A stretch of 64,000 nucleotides of DNA from Mesorhizobium sp. B4-1-3 (GTDB lineage: Bacteria; Pseudomonadota; Alphaproteobacteria; Rhizobiales; Rhizobiaceae): assembly GCF_006439355.1 (NCBI RefSeq), contig NZ_VFTG01000008.1, positions 143,751 to 207,750 of the forward strand, read 5' to 3'. A program made the position numbers and the translations under genes. Positions 1-7,409 of the stretch are shown here, piece by piece (the first letter of the stretch is position 1; each line of letters begins with the position of its first letter). The notes under the pieces were generated by a model that was given only the letters and a program-made list of their open reading frames with translations, made no database searches and was not told where the DNA came from.

Positions 1-114
1 CAAGACATGCGTGTCGCCGAACTTCACCAGGCAGGAGCCTTCGGCATGCTTGGAGACGCCGCGCTCGAAGGAGATGGCGCGCATTTCGTCGGCTTGGCGT
101 TTGGAGGGGCGCAT
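1..114 (-). CDS. rph: Ribonuclease PH, N-terminal fragment
   Basis: The complement of the first 114 bases reads from an ATG at 114 leftward as [19 protein letters not shown] and continues to [16 protein letters not shown], which is the characteristic N-terminus of bacterial ribonuclease PH. This phosphorolytic exonuclease trims tRNA 3' ends. Only 38 residues lie in the window and the gene runs off the left edge in frame, so it is partial by position and shows no sign of damage. It is divergent from hrcA, the usual rhizobial arrangement. Identification rests on recognised N-terminal sequence; the catalytic core is outside the window. Confidence 0.9.
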   Translation of the reverse strand, partial: MRPSKRQADEMRAISFERGVSKHAEGSCLVKFGDTHVL

Positions 115-292
115 CGAGGCTCTTTCTGTTCTTTCCCGGATCGTCGGCGGCTTGTAGACGCATGCGCGGCATGGCGCAAAGGAAAACGGGCCGGGGTGAC
201 CGCAAACGCGGCACCGCGACCGCAAAAGCGGCACCGGGTTGCGCCGCTGTGGCTTAGGTCTATATCTTTTCGGCAGGAGGTTTCTCGCCGGA

Positions 293-1390
293 ATGAACAA
301 ACCAGTCGATCCGACATCGCAGTCGCCCGGGCTTCAGTCGCCCGTACTTCAGTCACTCGACATGCGCTCGCGCGATATTTTCCGGCGGATCGTCGATTCC
401 TACCTGCGCGACGGCGAGCCGGTCGGCTCGCGCAGCCTGTCGCGCATCCTGCCGTCCTCGCTGTCGCCGGCCACCATCCGCAACGTGATGAGCGATCTCG
501 AGCATCTGGGGCTGATCTATGCGCCGCATGTTTCCGCCGGGCGGCTGCCGACCCAGACCGGCCTGCGTTTCTTCGTCGACGCCTTCATGGAGCTCGGCGA
601 CCTTTCCGACGACGAACGCCGCACCATCGAAGCGCAGGTGCGCGCCTCCGGCTCGGGCGCGACGCTGGAGCATATGCTGACCGAGGCCAGCCAGATGCTG
701 TCCGGCATGTCACGCGGCGCCGGCCTCGTGCTTGCCTCCAAGAACGAGGTGGCGCTGAAGCACATCGAATTCATCCAGCTCGAGCCCACCAAGGCTTTAG
801 CCGTGCTGGTGTCGCAGAACGGCGACGTCGAGAACCGCGTCATCGACCTGCCGGCCGACATCACCGTCTCGCAATTGCACGAGGCGTCCAACTTCCTCAA
901 CGCCCATATCCGCGGCCGCACCCTCGCCGAGGCGCGCACCGAGATCGCCCGCATCAAGGACGAGACCCGTGCCGCCCTCGACACGCTCTCGCAGGATCTG
1001 GTCGAGAAGGGGCTGGCGGTCTGGGCCGGCGCCGAAAGCGGCCTGCCGGCGCGCCTCATCGTGCGCGGCCGCGCCAACCTGCTCGAAAACGTCACCGCCC
1101 AGGCCGATCTCGAATTGCTGCGCCATCTGTTCGAGGACCTCGAAACGCAGGACGGGCTTCTGCAGCTGCTCGACCTCGCCGAGCAAGGGCCGGGCGTGCG
1201 CATCTTCATCGGCTCGGAGAACAAGCTGTTTTCGCTGTCCGGTTCGTCGCTGGTCGTCGCCCCCTATCGCGACAAGGACGCCCGCGTCGTCGGCGCGCTC
1301 GGGGTCATCGGGCCGACCAGGCTGAACTATGCTCGTATCGTGCCGATGGTCGACTACACCGCGCAGCTGATTTCGCGCATGCTTCGTTAG
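293..1390 (+). CDS. hrcA: Heat-inducible transcription repressor HrcA
   Basis: HrcA is the repressor that binds CIRCE operators upstream of groESL and related chaperone genes and depends on GroEL for activity. The 365-residue product has the N-terminal winged helix (about residues 20-95, including the run [19 protein letters not shown] and the motif [18 protein letters not shown]), then the larger HrcA ligand/dimer domain up to the conserved end [20 protein letters not shown] chose the ATG at 293 because an AGGAGG ribosome site lies at 275-280; upstream in-frame codons give a non-family extension. No CIRCE element is visible near the gene. The usual rhizobial partner grpE does not follow; a 65-codon ORF and a sugar dehydrogenase gene do. 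Confidence 0.96.
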   Translation: MNKPVDPTSQSPGLQSPVLQSLDMRSRDIFRRIVDSYLRDGEPVGSRSLSRILPSSLSPATIRNVMSDLEHLGLIYAPHVSAGRLPTQTGLRFFVDAFMELGDLSDDERRTIEAQVRASGSGATLEHMLTEASQMLSGMSRGAGLVLASKNEVALKHIEFIQLEPTKALAVLVSQNGDVENRVIDLPADITVSQLHEASNFLNAHIRGRTLAEARTEIARIKDETRAALDTLSQDLVEKGLAVWAGAESGLPARLIVRGRANLLENVTAQADLELLRHLFEDLETQDGLLQLLDLAEQGPGVRIFIGSENKLFSLSGSSLVVAPYRDKDARVVGALGVIGPTRLNYARIVPMVDYTAQLISRMLR

Positions 1391-1526
1391 GTGTATCGAT
1401 ATTCAGCCGGCCTGCAAATGGCGGTTTCCTGCGCTTCCGGTGCTCACGTGCGAAAAGTACGCTCCGCTCCGGTTCTCGGAACCAACCGTTTTCGGCCCGG
1501 CCTGACCTGAATCTCGATACACCTAA
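1387..1526. repeat. Intergenic palindrome behind hrcA
   Basis: Thirteen-base arms TTAGGTGTATCGA (1387-1399) and TCGATACACCTAA (1514-1526) are exact inverse complements, and partial complementarity continues inward (ATTCAGCCGGCC against GGCCGGGC-like sequence). The left arm contains the hrcA stop codon. The interior carries a run rich in GCTCCGGTTCTCGG that resembles mosaic repeats common in Mesorhizobium intergenic DNA. The structure would fold into a long hairpin in the transcript between hrcA and the next gene, so it may attenuate or protect the message. Confidence 0.6.
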
Positions 1527-1547
1527 AGTCGCTGCGGAGGAGAAAAA

Positions 1548-1745
1548 ATGGCGTTGGAAGCAATCAAGGCCCAGATCGACCTCCTGCTTCAGGAAATGAT
1601 CAATCAGCCCGGGGACGAGCACGAGATCCAGGAGCAGCTGCGCGAGAAATTGCGGGAACTCCGCGCCATGGGCCTGCCGTTGCCGGCGGACCTCGTCGAG
1701 CTGGAAAAGCGCCTCGATGACGATCTGGACGCCGAGGAGGCCTGA
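1548..1745 (+). CDS. Small conserved-type protein, 65 aa, function unknown
   Basis: A 65-residue acidic, helix-prone protein with a strong ribosome site (GGAGGAG at 1536-1542, followed by AAAAA and ATG). The pattern of charged and leucine residues (EQLREKLRELRAMGLPLPAD, then LVELEKRLDDDL) suggests two amphipathic helices that could pair as a coiled coil. There is no signal peptide, membrane segment or cysteine. It lies 157 bases after hrcA, separated by the long palindrome, so co-transcription is uncertain. I do not recognise a named family; the good ribosome site and codon pattern argue that it is real. Confidence 0.65.
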   Translation: MALEAIKAQIDLLLQEMINQPGDEHEIQEQLREKLRELRAMGLPLPADLVELEKRLDDDLDAEEA

Positions 1746-1861
1746 GCCGGCTCGCCTGACAAATCCGCGCGCGCAAGCTTCTCTTTTCGAGCGCTTGCCC
1801 AATATCTCCTGTCTCTGGCGCCTGATCGAGTGAGACGCGTCAGCAGACGACGGAGGACAGC

Positions 1862-3202
1862 ATGATGCGGATTATCGGCCTTGCGGGCTTCGCGCTGGTT
1901 TTTGCTACGGGCGCCTTGGCCCAGCAGGCCGATCAACCTCTGCTTCGCGGCGAAAAGGCCTTCGGCGACTGGAAGGCCGATCGCCCGGGCGTGCGCCGGC
2001 TGCTGAAACCTGAGGATTTGCCGAAGCCCGATATGGCGCAGTCCGCTTCGAACGGCGGCGGCGTCACCGATCGCCCGGAGGATGCCAAGCCGAAGCTCCC
2101 GCCCGGCTTTTCCGCCGAGTTGGTCGCTTCCGACATCGACAGCCCGCGCGTCGTGCGCGTGGCCCCGAATGGCGACCTCTTCGTCGCCGACAGTCGGGCA
2201 AACCAGGTCCGCGTCTATCGCCTGGCGGAAGGCAGCGCCAAGCCCGCGCAGAAGTCGATCTTCGCCAACGGTTTGACCCGGCCCTATGGCATCGCCTTCT
2301 ATCCGCCGGGCGACAAGCCGCAATGGGTCTATGTCGCCAACAGCAACAGCGTGGTCCGCTTCCCCTATCGGGACGGCGACCTGGAAGCGTCGGGCAAGCC
2401 GGAAACCATCGTCGCCAAGGTCCCCGCCAGCCACCACTGGACGCGCGACATCGCCTTCTCGCCCGACGGCAAGACGCTCTATCTGTCGGTCGGCTCCGGC
2501 TCCAACATCGCCGAGGACATGGGGACGAAGCCGAAGGGCGGGGTCGAGGTGTGGGCGAAATCGCAGCCGCTCGGCGAGGCCTGGGGCGCGGAACAGGGCC
2601 GCGCCGACGTGCTCGCCTTCGATCCTGACGGCAACAACCGCAGGACGGTCGCCACCGGCTTGCGCAACTGCTCCGGCATGGCAGTGCAGCCGGCGACAGG
2701 GGCGCTCTGGTGCGTCGTCAACGAGCGCGACGAGCTTGGCGACAACACCCCCTTCGAATATGCGACCGCGGTGAAGGAAGGCGCATTCTACGGCTGGCCC
2801 TGGTATTACATCGGCGACAATGAGGACCCGCGCCACAAGGGCGCGCGCCCCGACCTCGCCGGCAAGGTCACGGTCCCGGACGTGCTGATGCAGGCGCATT
2901 CGGCGCCGCTCAACATCGCCTTCTATGAAGGCGGCAATTTCCCGGCCGACTACAAGGGCGACGCCTTCGTCGCGCTGCATGGCTCGTGGAACCGCAATGT
3001 CCGCACCGGCTACAAGGTGGTGCGGCTGCGGTTCAAGGACGGCAAGCCGACCGGCGAATATGAGGACTTCGCCACCGGCTTCGTCATGTCGGACGACGAG
3101 GTCTGGGGCCGGCCGGTCGGCGTGGCCGTGGCGAAGGACGGCGCGCTGATCCTGACCGAGGACGGCAACGGCACGATCTGGCGGATTACGTATGCTGGGT
3201 AG
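1862..3202 (+). CDS. Secreted glucose/sorbosone dehydrogenase-like protein
   Basis: A 446-residue protein with a clear Sec signal peptide (hydrophobic residues 5-18, cleavage likely after ATGALA before QQ). The rest is a beta-propeller of the PQQ-dependent glucose/sorbosone dehydrogenase (GSDH) family, with blades seen in repeats such as PRVVRVAPNGDLFVADS and TRDIAFSPDGKTLYLSVGSG and the late block GDAFVALHGSWNRN. Family members oxidise aldoses in the periplasm with PQQ and pass electrons to the respiratory chain, though many homologues have unknown substrates. A GGAGGA ribosome site precedes the ATG at 1862; a second ATG at 1865 is equally usable. No cytochrome domain is fused. Confidence 0.85.
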   Translation: MMRIIGLAGFALVFATGALAQQADQPLLRGEKAFGDWKADRPGVRRLLKPEDLPKPDMAQSASNGGGVTDRPEDAKPKLPPGFSAELVASDIDSPRVVRVAPNGDLFVADSRANQVRVYRLAEGSAKPAQKSIFANGLTRPYGIAFYPPGDKPQWVYVANSNSVVRFPYRDGDLEASGKPETIVAKVPASHHWTRDIAFSPDGKTLYLSVGSGSNIAEDMGTKPKGGVEVWAKSQPLGEAWGAEQGRADVLAFDPDGNNRRTVATGLRNCSGMAVQPATGALWCVVNERDELGDNTPFEYATAVKEGAFYGWPWYYIGDNEDPRHKGARPDLAGKVTVPDVLMQAHSAPLNIAFYEGGNFPADYKGDAFVALHGSWNRNVRTGYKVVRLRFKDGKPTGEYEDFATGFVMSDDEVWGRPVGVAVAKDGALILTEDGNGTIWRITYAG

Positions 3203-3274
3203 CTCCCGGTCGCGCTGTAATGGGCTCACCCCCACCCGGATTGCCATCCGAATTGCGAACGGCAATTCGGGGCA

Positions 3275-3378
3275 ATCCGACCTCTCCCCGAGGGGAGAGG
3301 AGCAGGCAAGCGCCGGCGCCTACCTCTTCTCCCCTTGGGGAAAAGGTGGCCGCGCAGCGGACGAATGAGGGGCTGGCG
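3275..3378. repeat. Rhizobial palindromic intergenic repeat
   Basis: Contains CTCTCCCCGAGGGGAGAG followed by CTTCTCCCCTTGGGGAAAAG and a tail GGTGGCCGCGCAGCGGACG with ATGAGGGG. A close second copy lies at about 41725-41842, and related hairpins occur at 54.65, 54.77, 57.68, 58.2, 58.75 and 58.87 kb. It fills most of the gap between the sorbosone dehydrogenase gene and the LysE gene. It is a mobile-type mosaic repeat, not a gene. Confidence 0.75.
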
Positions 3379-3457
3379 CAAACGAATCCGGATCTAAGCG
3401 AATCCACTCCCGTTCCGTTTCGTGCAACAGACGCGTCCTGATTCTAGGCCAAAAACC

Positions 3458-4075
3458 ATGACACTCACCGGATTCCTCGCCTACAGCGTCGCGCTCGGCG
3501 TCGCCGCCGCCATTCCAGGCCCCGGCGTCACGGCGCTGGTCGCCCGCGCGCTCGGCTCCGGCTTCCGTTCCTCGCTCGCCATGTCGTTCGGCCTGATGCT
3601 CGGTGACCTCATCTATCTCACCGCCGTGGTGCTCGGGCTCGCCTTCGTCGCCCAGACCTTCGGCATGGTCTTCCTCGCCGTCAAATGGGCCGGCGTCGCC
3701 TATTTCGCCTTCCTTGCCTGGCGCTTCTGGACCAGCGGCATCACGCCCGAAACCGTGGAGGCGCGGAAGGCCAAGGGCGGGCTGGTGTCGAGCTTCATCG
3801 CCGGGCTGACGGTGACGCTCGGCAATCCGAAGACGATGATCTTCTATCTCGCCATCACGCCGACCATCGTCGATCTGAAGACGATCACGTTCGCCGACTA
3901 CGCCATCCTTGCGGTGCTCACCGTCGCGGTGCTGTTCGTGGTGCTGGTGCCCTACCTGGCACTGGCGGCCAAGGCGCGGTGGTTCCTGAAATCGCCGCGC
4001 GCGCTGAAGGCGCTGAACCGCACTGCAGCCGGCTTCATGATGGGGGCGGCGGCCGCCATCGCGGCGAGGCAGTAG
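3458..4075 (+). CDS. LysE/RhtB family amino-acid exporter
   Basis: A 205-residue inner-membrane protein of the LysE/RhtB translocator family, which exports amino acids or related small molecules by a proton-coupled mechanism. The family signature is near the N-terminus (AAIPGPGVTALVARALGSG, residues about 17-35). About six hydrophobic segments follow, with the conserved GLTVTLGNPKTMIFYLA block in the middle. I chose the ATG at 3458 because the protein then begins with the usual short MTLTGFLAY lead into the first membrane helix. It is monocistronic between a repeat and cysK, so substrate cannot be inferred from context. Confidence 0.9.
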   Translation: MTLTGFLAYSVALGVAAAIPGPGVTALVARALGSGFRSSLAMSFGLMLGDLIYLTAVVLGLAFVAQTFGMVFLAVKWAGVAYFAFLAWRFWTSGITPETVEARKAKGGLVSSFIAGLTVTLGNPKTMIFYLAITPTIVDLKTITFADYAILAVLTVAVLFVVLVPYLALAAKARWFLKSPRALKALNRTAAGFMMGAAAAIAARQ

Positions 4076-4263
4076 GCTCCAATCTCAACCCGTCCCGGAT
4101 TCAGCCAAACCATTCCTGAAACTGCCGGCAGCGGGAAATGCATTTCCGGTCGCGGGCGGTTTTGAGCAACCGCCCCACTCGGATATTTTCCAGCCTCGGC
4201 CTATCTTGCGCGGCTGAAAGCCTTATTCTGTCAGCCTGTACCATTGCCCTGGGAGCGAAACCA

Positions 4264-5244
4264 ATGAACAAGCCCGTCACCTCCGCGCGCGTGCCCGGCC
4301 GCGGCCGCGTCTTCAATTCGATCACGGAGACGATTGGCGACACGCCGCTGGTCAGGCTGGACAAGTTCGCCAGGGAGAAGGGCATCGTCGCCAACCTTCT
4401 GGCCAAGCTCGAATTTTTCAACCCCATCGCCTCGGTCAAGGACCGTATCGGCGTCGCCATGATCGAGGCGCTGGAGGAAGCCGGCAAGATTTCGCCCGGC
4501 AAGACCACGCTGATCGAGCCGACCTCCGGCAACACCGGCATCGCGCTCGCCTTCGCCGCCGCCGCCAAGGGCTACAAGCTGATCCTGACCATGCCGGAGA
4601 CGATGTCGGTCGAGCGCCGCAAGATGCTGGCGCTGCTCGGCGCCGAGCTGGTGCTGACCGAGGGCCCGAAAGGCATGAAGGGCGCCATCGCCAAGGCCGA
4701 CGAGCTCGCCGCCACGCTGCCCAACGCCATCATCCCGCAGCAGTTCGAGAACCCGGCCAATCCCGAAATCCACCGCCGCACCACGGCCGAGGAGATCTGG
4801 AACGACACCAATGGCGAGGTCGATATCTTCGTTTCCGCCATCGGCACCGGCGGCACCATCACCGGCGTCGGCCAGGTGCTGAAGAAGCGGAAGCCCTCGC
4901 TGCTCGTCGTGGCAGTCGAGCCGGAGGCATCGCCGGTTCTGTCGGGCGGCCAGCCCGGCCCGCACAAGATCCAGGGCATTGGCGCCGGCTTCGCGCCGAA
5001 AATCCTCGACACGTCCATCTATGACGAGATCGTCAGGGTGTCGAACGAGGATTCGGTCGCCAATGCGCGCCTGGTCGCCCGCCTCGAAGGCGTGCCGGTC
5101 GGCATCTCGTCGGGCGCGGCGTTGCAGGCCGCAATCGTCGTCGGCTCGCGGCCGGAGAACAAGGACAAGAACCTGGTCGTCGTCATCCCCTCCTTCGCTG
5201 AGCGCTATCTCTCGACCATTCTGTTCGACGGGCTGGGCGCCTAG
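4264..5244 (+). CDS. cysK: Cysteine synthase A (O-acetylserine sulfhydrylase)
   Basis: A 326-residue PLP enzyme that makes L-cysteine from O-acetylserine and sulfide. The PLP lysine is K59 in [13 protein letters not shown], the substrate-binding loop TSGNTG is at 87-92, and the phosphate-binding loop [10 protein letters not shown] lies near the middle. The C-terminal block [16 protein letters not shown] is also conserved. An upstream in-frame extension exists, but the ATG at 4264 follows a GGGAGCG ribosome site and gives a normal-length protein (mature CysK is about 310-325 residues). No riboswitch or other control element was recognised in the 188 bases upstream. Confidence 0.93.
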   Translation: MNKPVTSARVPGRGRVFNSITETIGDTPLVRLDKFAREKGIVANLLAKLEFFNPIASVKDRIGVAMIEALEEAGKISPGKTTLIEPTSGNTGIALAFAAAAKGYKLILTMPETMSVERRKMLALLGAELVLTEGPKGMKGAIAKADELAATLPNAIIPQQFENPANPEIHRRTTAEEIWNDTNGEVDIFVSAIGTGGTITGVGQVLKKRKPSLLVVAVEPEASPVLSGGQPGPHKIQGIGAGFAPKILDTSIYDEIVRVSNEDSVANARLVARLEGVPVGISSGAALQAAIVVGSRPENKDKNLVVVIPSFAERYLSTILFDGLGA

Positions 5245-5582
5245 GCGCATACTTCGGAGAGTGGCTTCAACGGCCTTCACGGTCGTCATCCACGGGCGGA
5301 GCAAGGAGCGTAGCGACGCGCGCAGACCCGAGGATCCATTCCGTGACTTCCGAACGCTGCCGCGGTGGAGAATTCTGCTCCGCTGCGTTCTACGATCAAG
5401 ATCGCGGCATGGATTGCAGGGTCTCCGCGACGCCGCTTCGCGGCTGCTCCGCCCTGGAATGACGAAGGCGCGGAGGCTTCGGCCAATCCCCAGTGCTTGT
5501 GCCGATCTCGCGGAAAGGATGGTGAAATCTGTTCGCCGGTAAACGGCGACCTTTCAAAATCCCGTCGATTCCAGCAGTTGCT
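5245..5582. other. Gene-free gap, mostly repeat DNA
   Basis: This 338-base stretch lies between the convergent cysK and ECF sigma genes. About 5278-5466 is a composite repeat typical of Mesorhizobium intergenic DNA (starts GTCATCCACGGGCGGAGC, ends CCCTGGAATGACGA). Positions 5483-5517 match 17760-17793 closely (both read CAATCCCC, then GTG, TTG, GCCGAT, TC and CGGAAA with a few changes). No convincing coding frame was found. Confidence 0.65.
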
Positions 5583-6830
5583 CTAATTCCCGACGAGCTT
5601 CGCCTTCTCGCCCTGCAGGAAACGCCGCAGCGCCGGGTCGCGCTCGAGGCCGATCGCCCGGTCGTAGGACTGGGCCGCCTGCTTCGTGTTGCCGAGCCTG
5701 GCCAACAGCCCGGCGCGGGCGGCCCAATAGGGCTGGTAGTCCTGCAGCCTTCTGTCCTCGCCCAGCACATAAAGCGCCGCCAGTCCGGCCGGAGCGCCCT
5801 CGGTTTCGGCGATCGCCACCGCGCGGTTGATCGCCACCACGGGCGATCCGGCCACGGCCTGCAGCGCGTCGTAAAGCTGGCGGATCGCCGCCCAATCCGT
5901 GCCGCAGCCGCGCCGGCGCGCCGTATGGGCCGACTGCACGGCGGCCTCGAGCTGGTAGCGGCCGATGATGCCTCTTTGCGCGGCGCGCACCAGCAAGGCT
6001 TCCGCCTCGTCGATCAGGCCGCTGTCCCAGAGCGCGATATCCTGCTCGGCCAAGGGCACGAAATCCCCTTGCGCGCCGCGCCTCGCCGAACGTCGCGCCT
6101 CGGCGAACAGCATCAGCGCCAGCAGCCCCAGCGCTTCCGGCTCGTCCGGCATCAGCGAGGCGACCAGCCGTCCAAGCCAGATGCCTTCGGTGGCGAGATT
6201 GCGCCGCCGGCTGTCGGTGCCGGTCGGGTCCGACCAGCCTTCGGCGAAGGTGGCGTAGATCGCCTCCAGCACCGCGCCCAGCCGCTCGCCCAGCTCCGCC
6301 TGCTCCGGCACGCGGAAGGGAATCCCGGTCTCGCGGATACGCGCCTTGGCCCGCACCAGCCGCTGGCTCATCGTCGCCGGCGAGACCAGGAAGGCCGAGG
6401 CGATCGTCGCGGCGTCGAAACCGAGGATCGTCTGCAGGATCAGCGGGGCGCGCACGCTGGTGTCGATCGCCGGATGGGCGCAGGCGAACATCAGCCGCAA
6501 CCGGTCGTCCGGCAGCTCCTCGCCTTTCATGCGCGCCTCCATTTCTTCGGCGATCAGCTTCAGGTGATCGCGCGCCGCCTCGCCGGTGAGCCGCCGCCGC
6601 ACCGCGTCCACGTCGCGCCGGCGCGCCACCGACAGCAGCCAGGCTTCCGGTTGCTCCGGGACGCCGGTTCGGGGCCAGCGTTCGAGCGCGGCGGCGAAGG
6701 CGTCGGCCAGCGCGTCCTCGGCGCCGGCGACGTCACGCGTACGCGCCGCGAGCCACGCGACCAGCTTGCCGTAGCTGCGCCGGGCGGCCGCTTCCGCCGC
6801 CGCCCGCGCGATCCCCGAGCGATCATCCAT
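5583..6830 (-). CDS. ECF42-type RNA polymerase sigma factor with TPR-like extension
   Basis: A 415-residue ECF sigma factor. Region 2 (about residues 20-85, with AEDALADAFAAALERWP) and region 4 (about 130-175, with AIASAFLVSPATMSQRLVRA-like helix-turn-helix) occupy the first half. The second half is a long helical, TPR-like extension ending in SYDRAIGLERDPALRRFL. This layout and the DGPF gene six bases upstream define the ECF42 group, in which the C-terminal extension is needed for activity and no anti-sigma factor is present. The start ATG at 6830 is just downstream of the DGPF stop, so the two form an operon driven from a TGTCGA promoter at 7256-7282. Confidence 0.9.
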   Translation of the reverse strand: MDDRSGIARAAAEAAARRSYGKLVAWLAARTRDVAGAEDALADAFAAALERWPRTGVPEQPEAWLLSVARRRDVDAVRRRLTGEAARDHLKLIAEEMEARMKGEELPDDRLRLMFACAHPAIDTSVRAPLILQTILGFDAATIASAFLVSPATMSQRLVRAKARIRETGIPFRVPEQAELGERLGAVLEAIYATFAEGWSDPTGTDSRRRNLATEGIWLGRLVASLMPDEPEALGLLALMLFAEARRSARRGAQGDFVPLAEQDIALWDSGLIDEAEALLVRAAQRGIIGRYQLEAAVQSAHTARRRGCGTDWAAIRQLYDALQAVAGSPVVAINRAVAIAETEGAPAGLAALYVLGEDRRLQDYQPYWAARAGLLARLGNTKQAAQSYDRAIGLERDPALRRFLQGEKAKLVGN

Positions 6831-6836
6831 CGCGGG

Positions 6837-7208
6837 TCACTCCGCGGCTGCGACGTACTCGGCCATTTCCCAGATCGGCCGCACCTCGACCGTGCCGGTG
6901 GAGGACGCGGGGCAGCGCGCACCCCATTCGATGGCCGTGTCGATGTCGGCCGCCTCGATCATGTAGAAGCCCGCCAGTTGCTCCTTGGTGTCGGCATAGG
7001 GGCCGTCGAGCACATTGGTCTTGCCACTGGCCAGCCGCACCGAGGTGGCCGCCTGGGTCGGGCGCAGCCGCTCGCCGGCGATATAAGCGCCGGATTTCTT
7101 GAGCGCCTCGGTATAGGCGCCGTAGGCCGCGAGGGTCTGTTGGGTCTGCTCCCTCGGAGCGTTCGCCATCGCGGCTTCGTCATTGTAGATCAAAAGCATG
7201 TATCGCAT
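6837..7208 (-). CDS. DGPF (YCII-related) domain protein
   Basis: A 123-residue protein of the YCII-related family. It begins MRYMLLIYNDEA and carries the DGPF-type signature as NVLDGPYADTKEQLAGFY near residues 62-79, followed by EAADIDTAIEWGARCP and a final VRPIWEM motif. These proteins adopt a ferredoxin-like dimer fold; their biochemical role is unknown, but genes for them are the typical partners of ECF42 sigma factors. It is the first gene of a two-gene operon with the sigma gene (spacing six bases). The ATG at 7208 lies about 48 bases after the predicted -10 element. Confidence 0.9.
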   Translation of the reverse strand: MRYMLLIYNDEAAMANAPREQTQQTLAAYGAYTEALKKSGAYIAGERLRPTQAATSVRLASGKTNVLDGPYADTKEQLAGFYMIEAADIDTAIEWGARCPASSTGTVEVRPIWEMAEYVAAAE

Positions 7209-7255
7209 GGTCTTCTCCCGTTTTCTGAAGGCCGCATCGTCGCGTGCCGGCCTAT

Positions 7256-7282
7256 GTCGTGCGGCGTCGGCCGATTTCGACA
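7256..7282 (-). promoter_or_regulatory. Predicted ECF42 autoregulatory promoter
   Basis: On the minus strand the sequence reads TGTCGA, 17 bases, CGAC. This matches the promoter motif I recall for ECF42 sigma factors (TGTCGA at -35, CGA/TC at -10). It lies upstream of the DGPF-sigma operon, as expected for autoregulation. Confidence 0.6.
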
Positions 7283-7409
7283 GGCGTCCGAAAAATCTTT
7301 CGTCCCCAAAGCAATCGAGCGCAAGCCGGCGCTTTCGCAGCCGCTCAACCGTTCGTCTAATAGATGCAATTGCGGGTTGGCATTTGGTGCTGCGGGACGG
7401 CTGGTGGGT

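Noticed and set aside
1480..1493. GGAAC followed closely by CGTT as an EcfG promoter
   Set aside because: The spacer is only about four bases, and the site lies inside the palindrome after hrcA.
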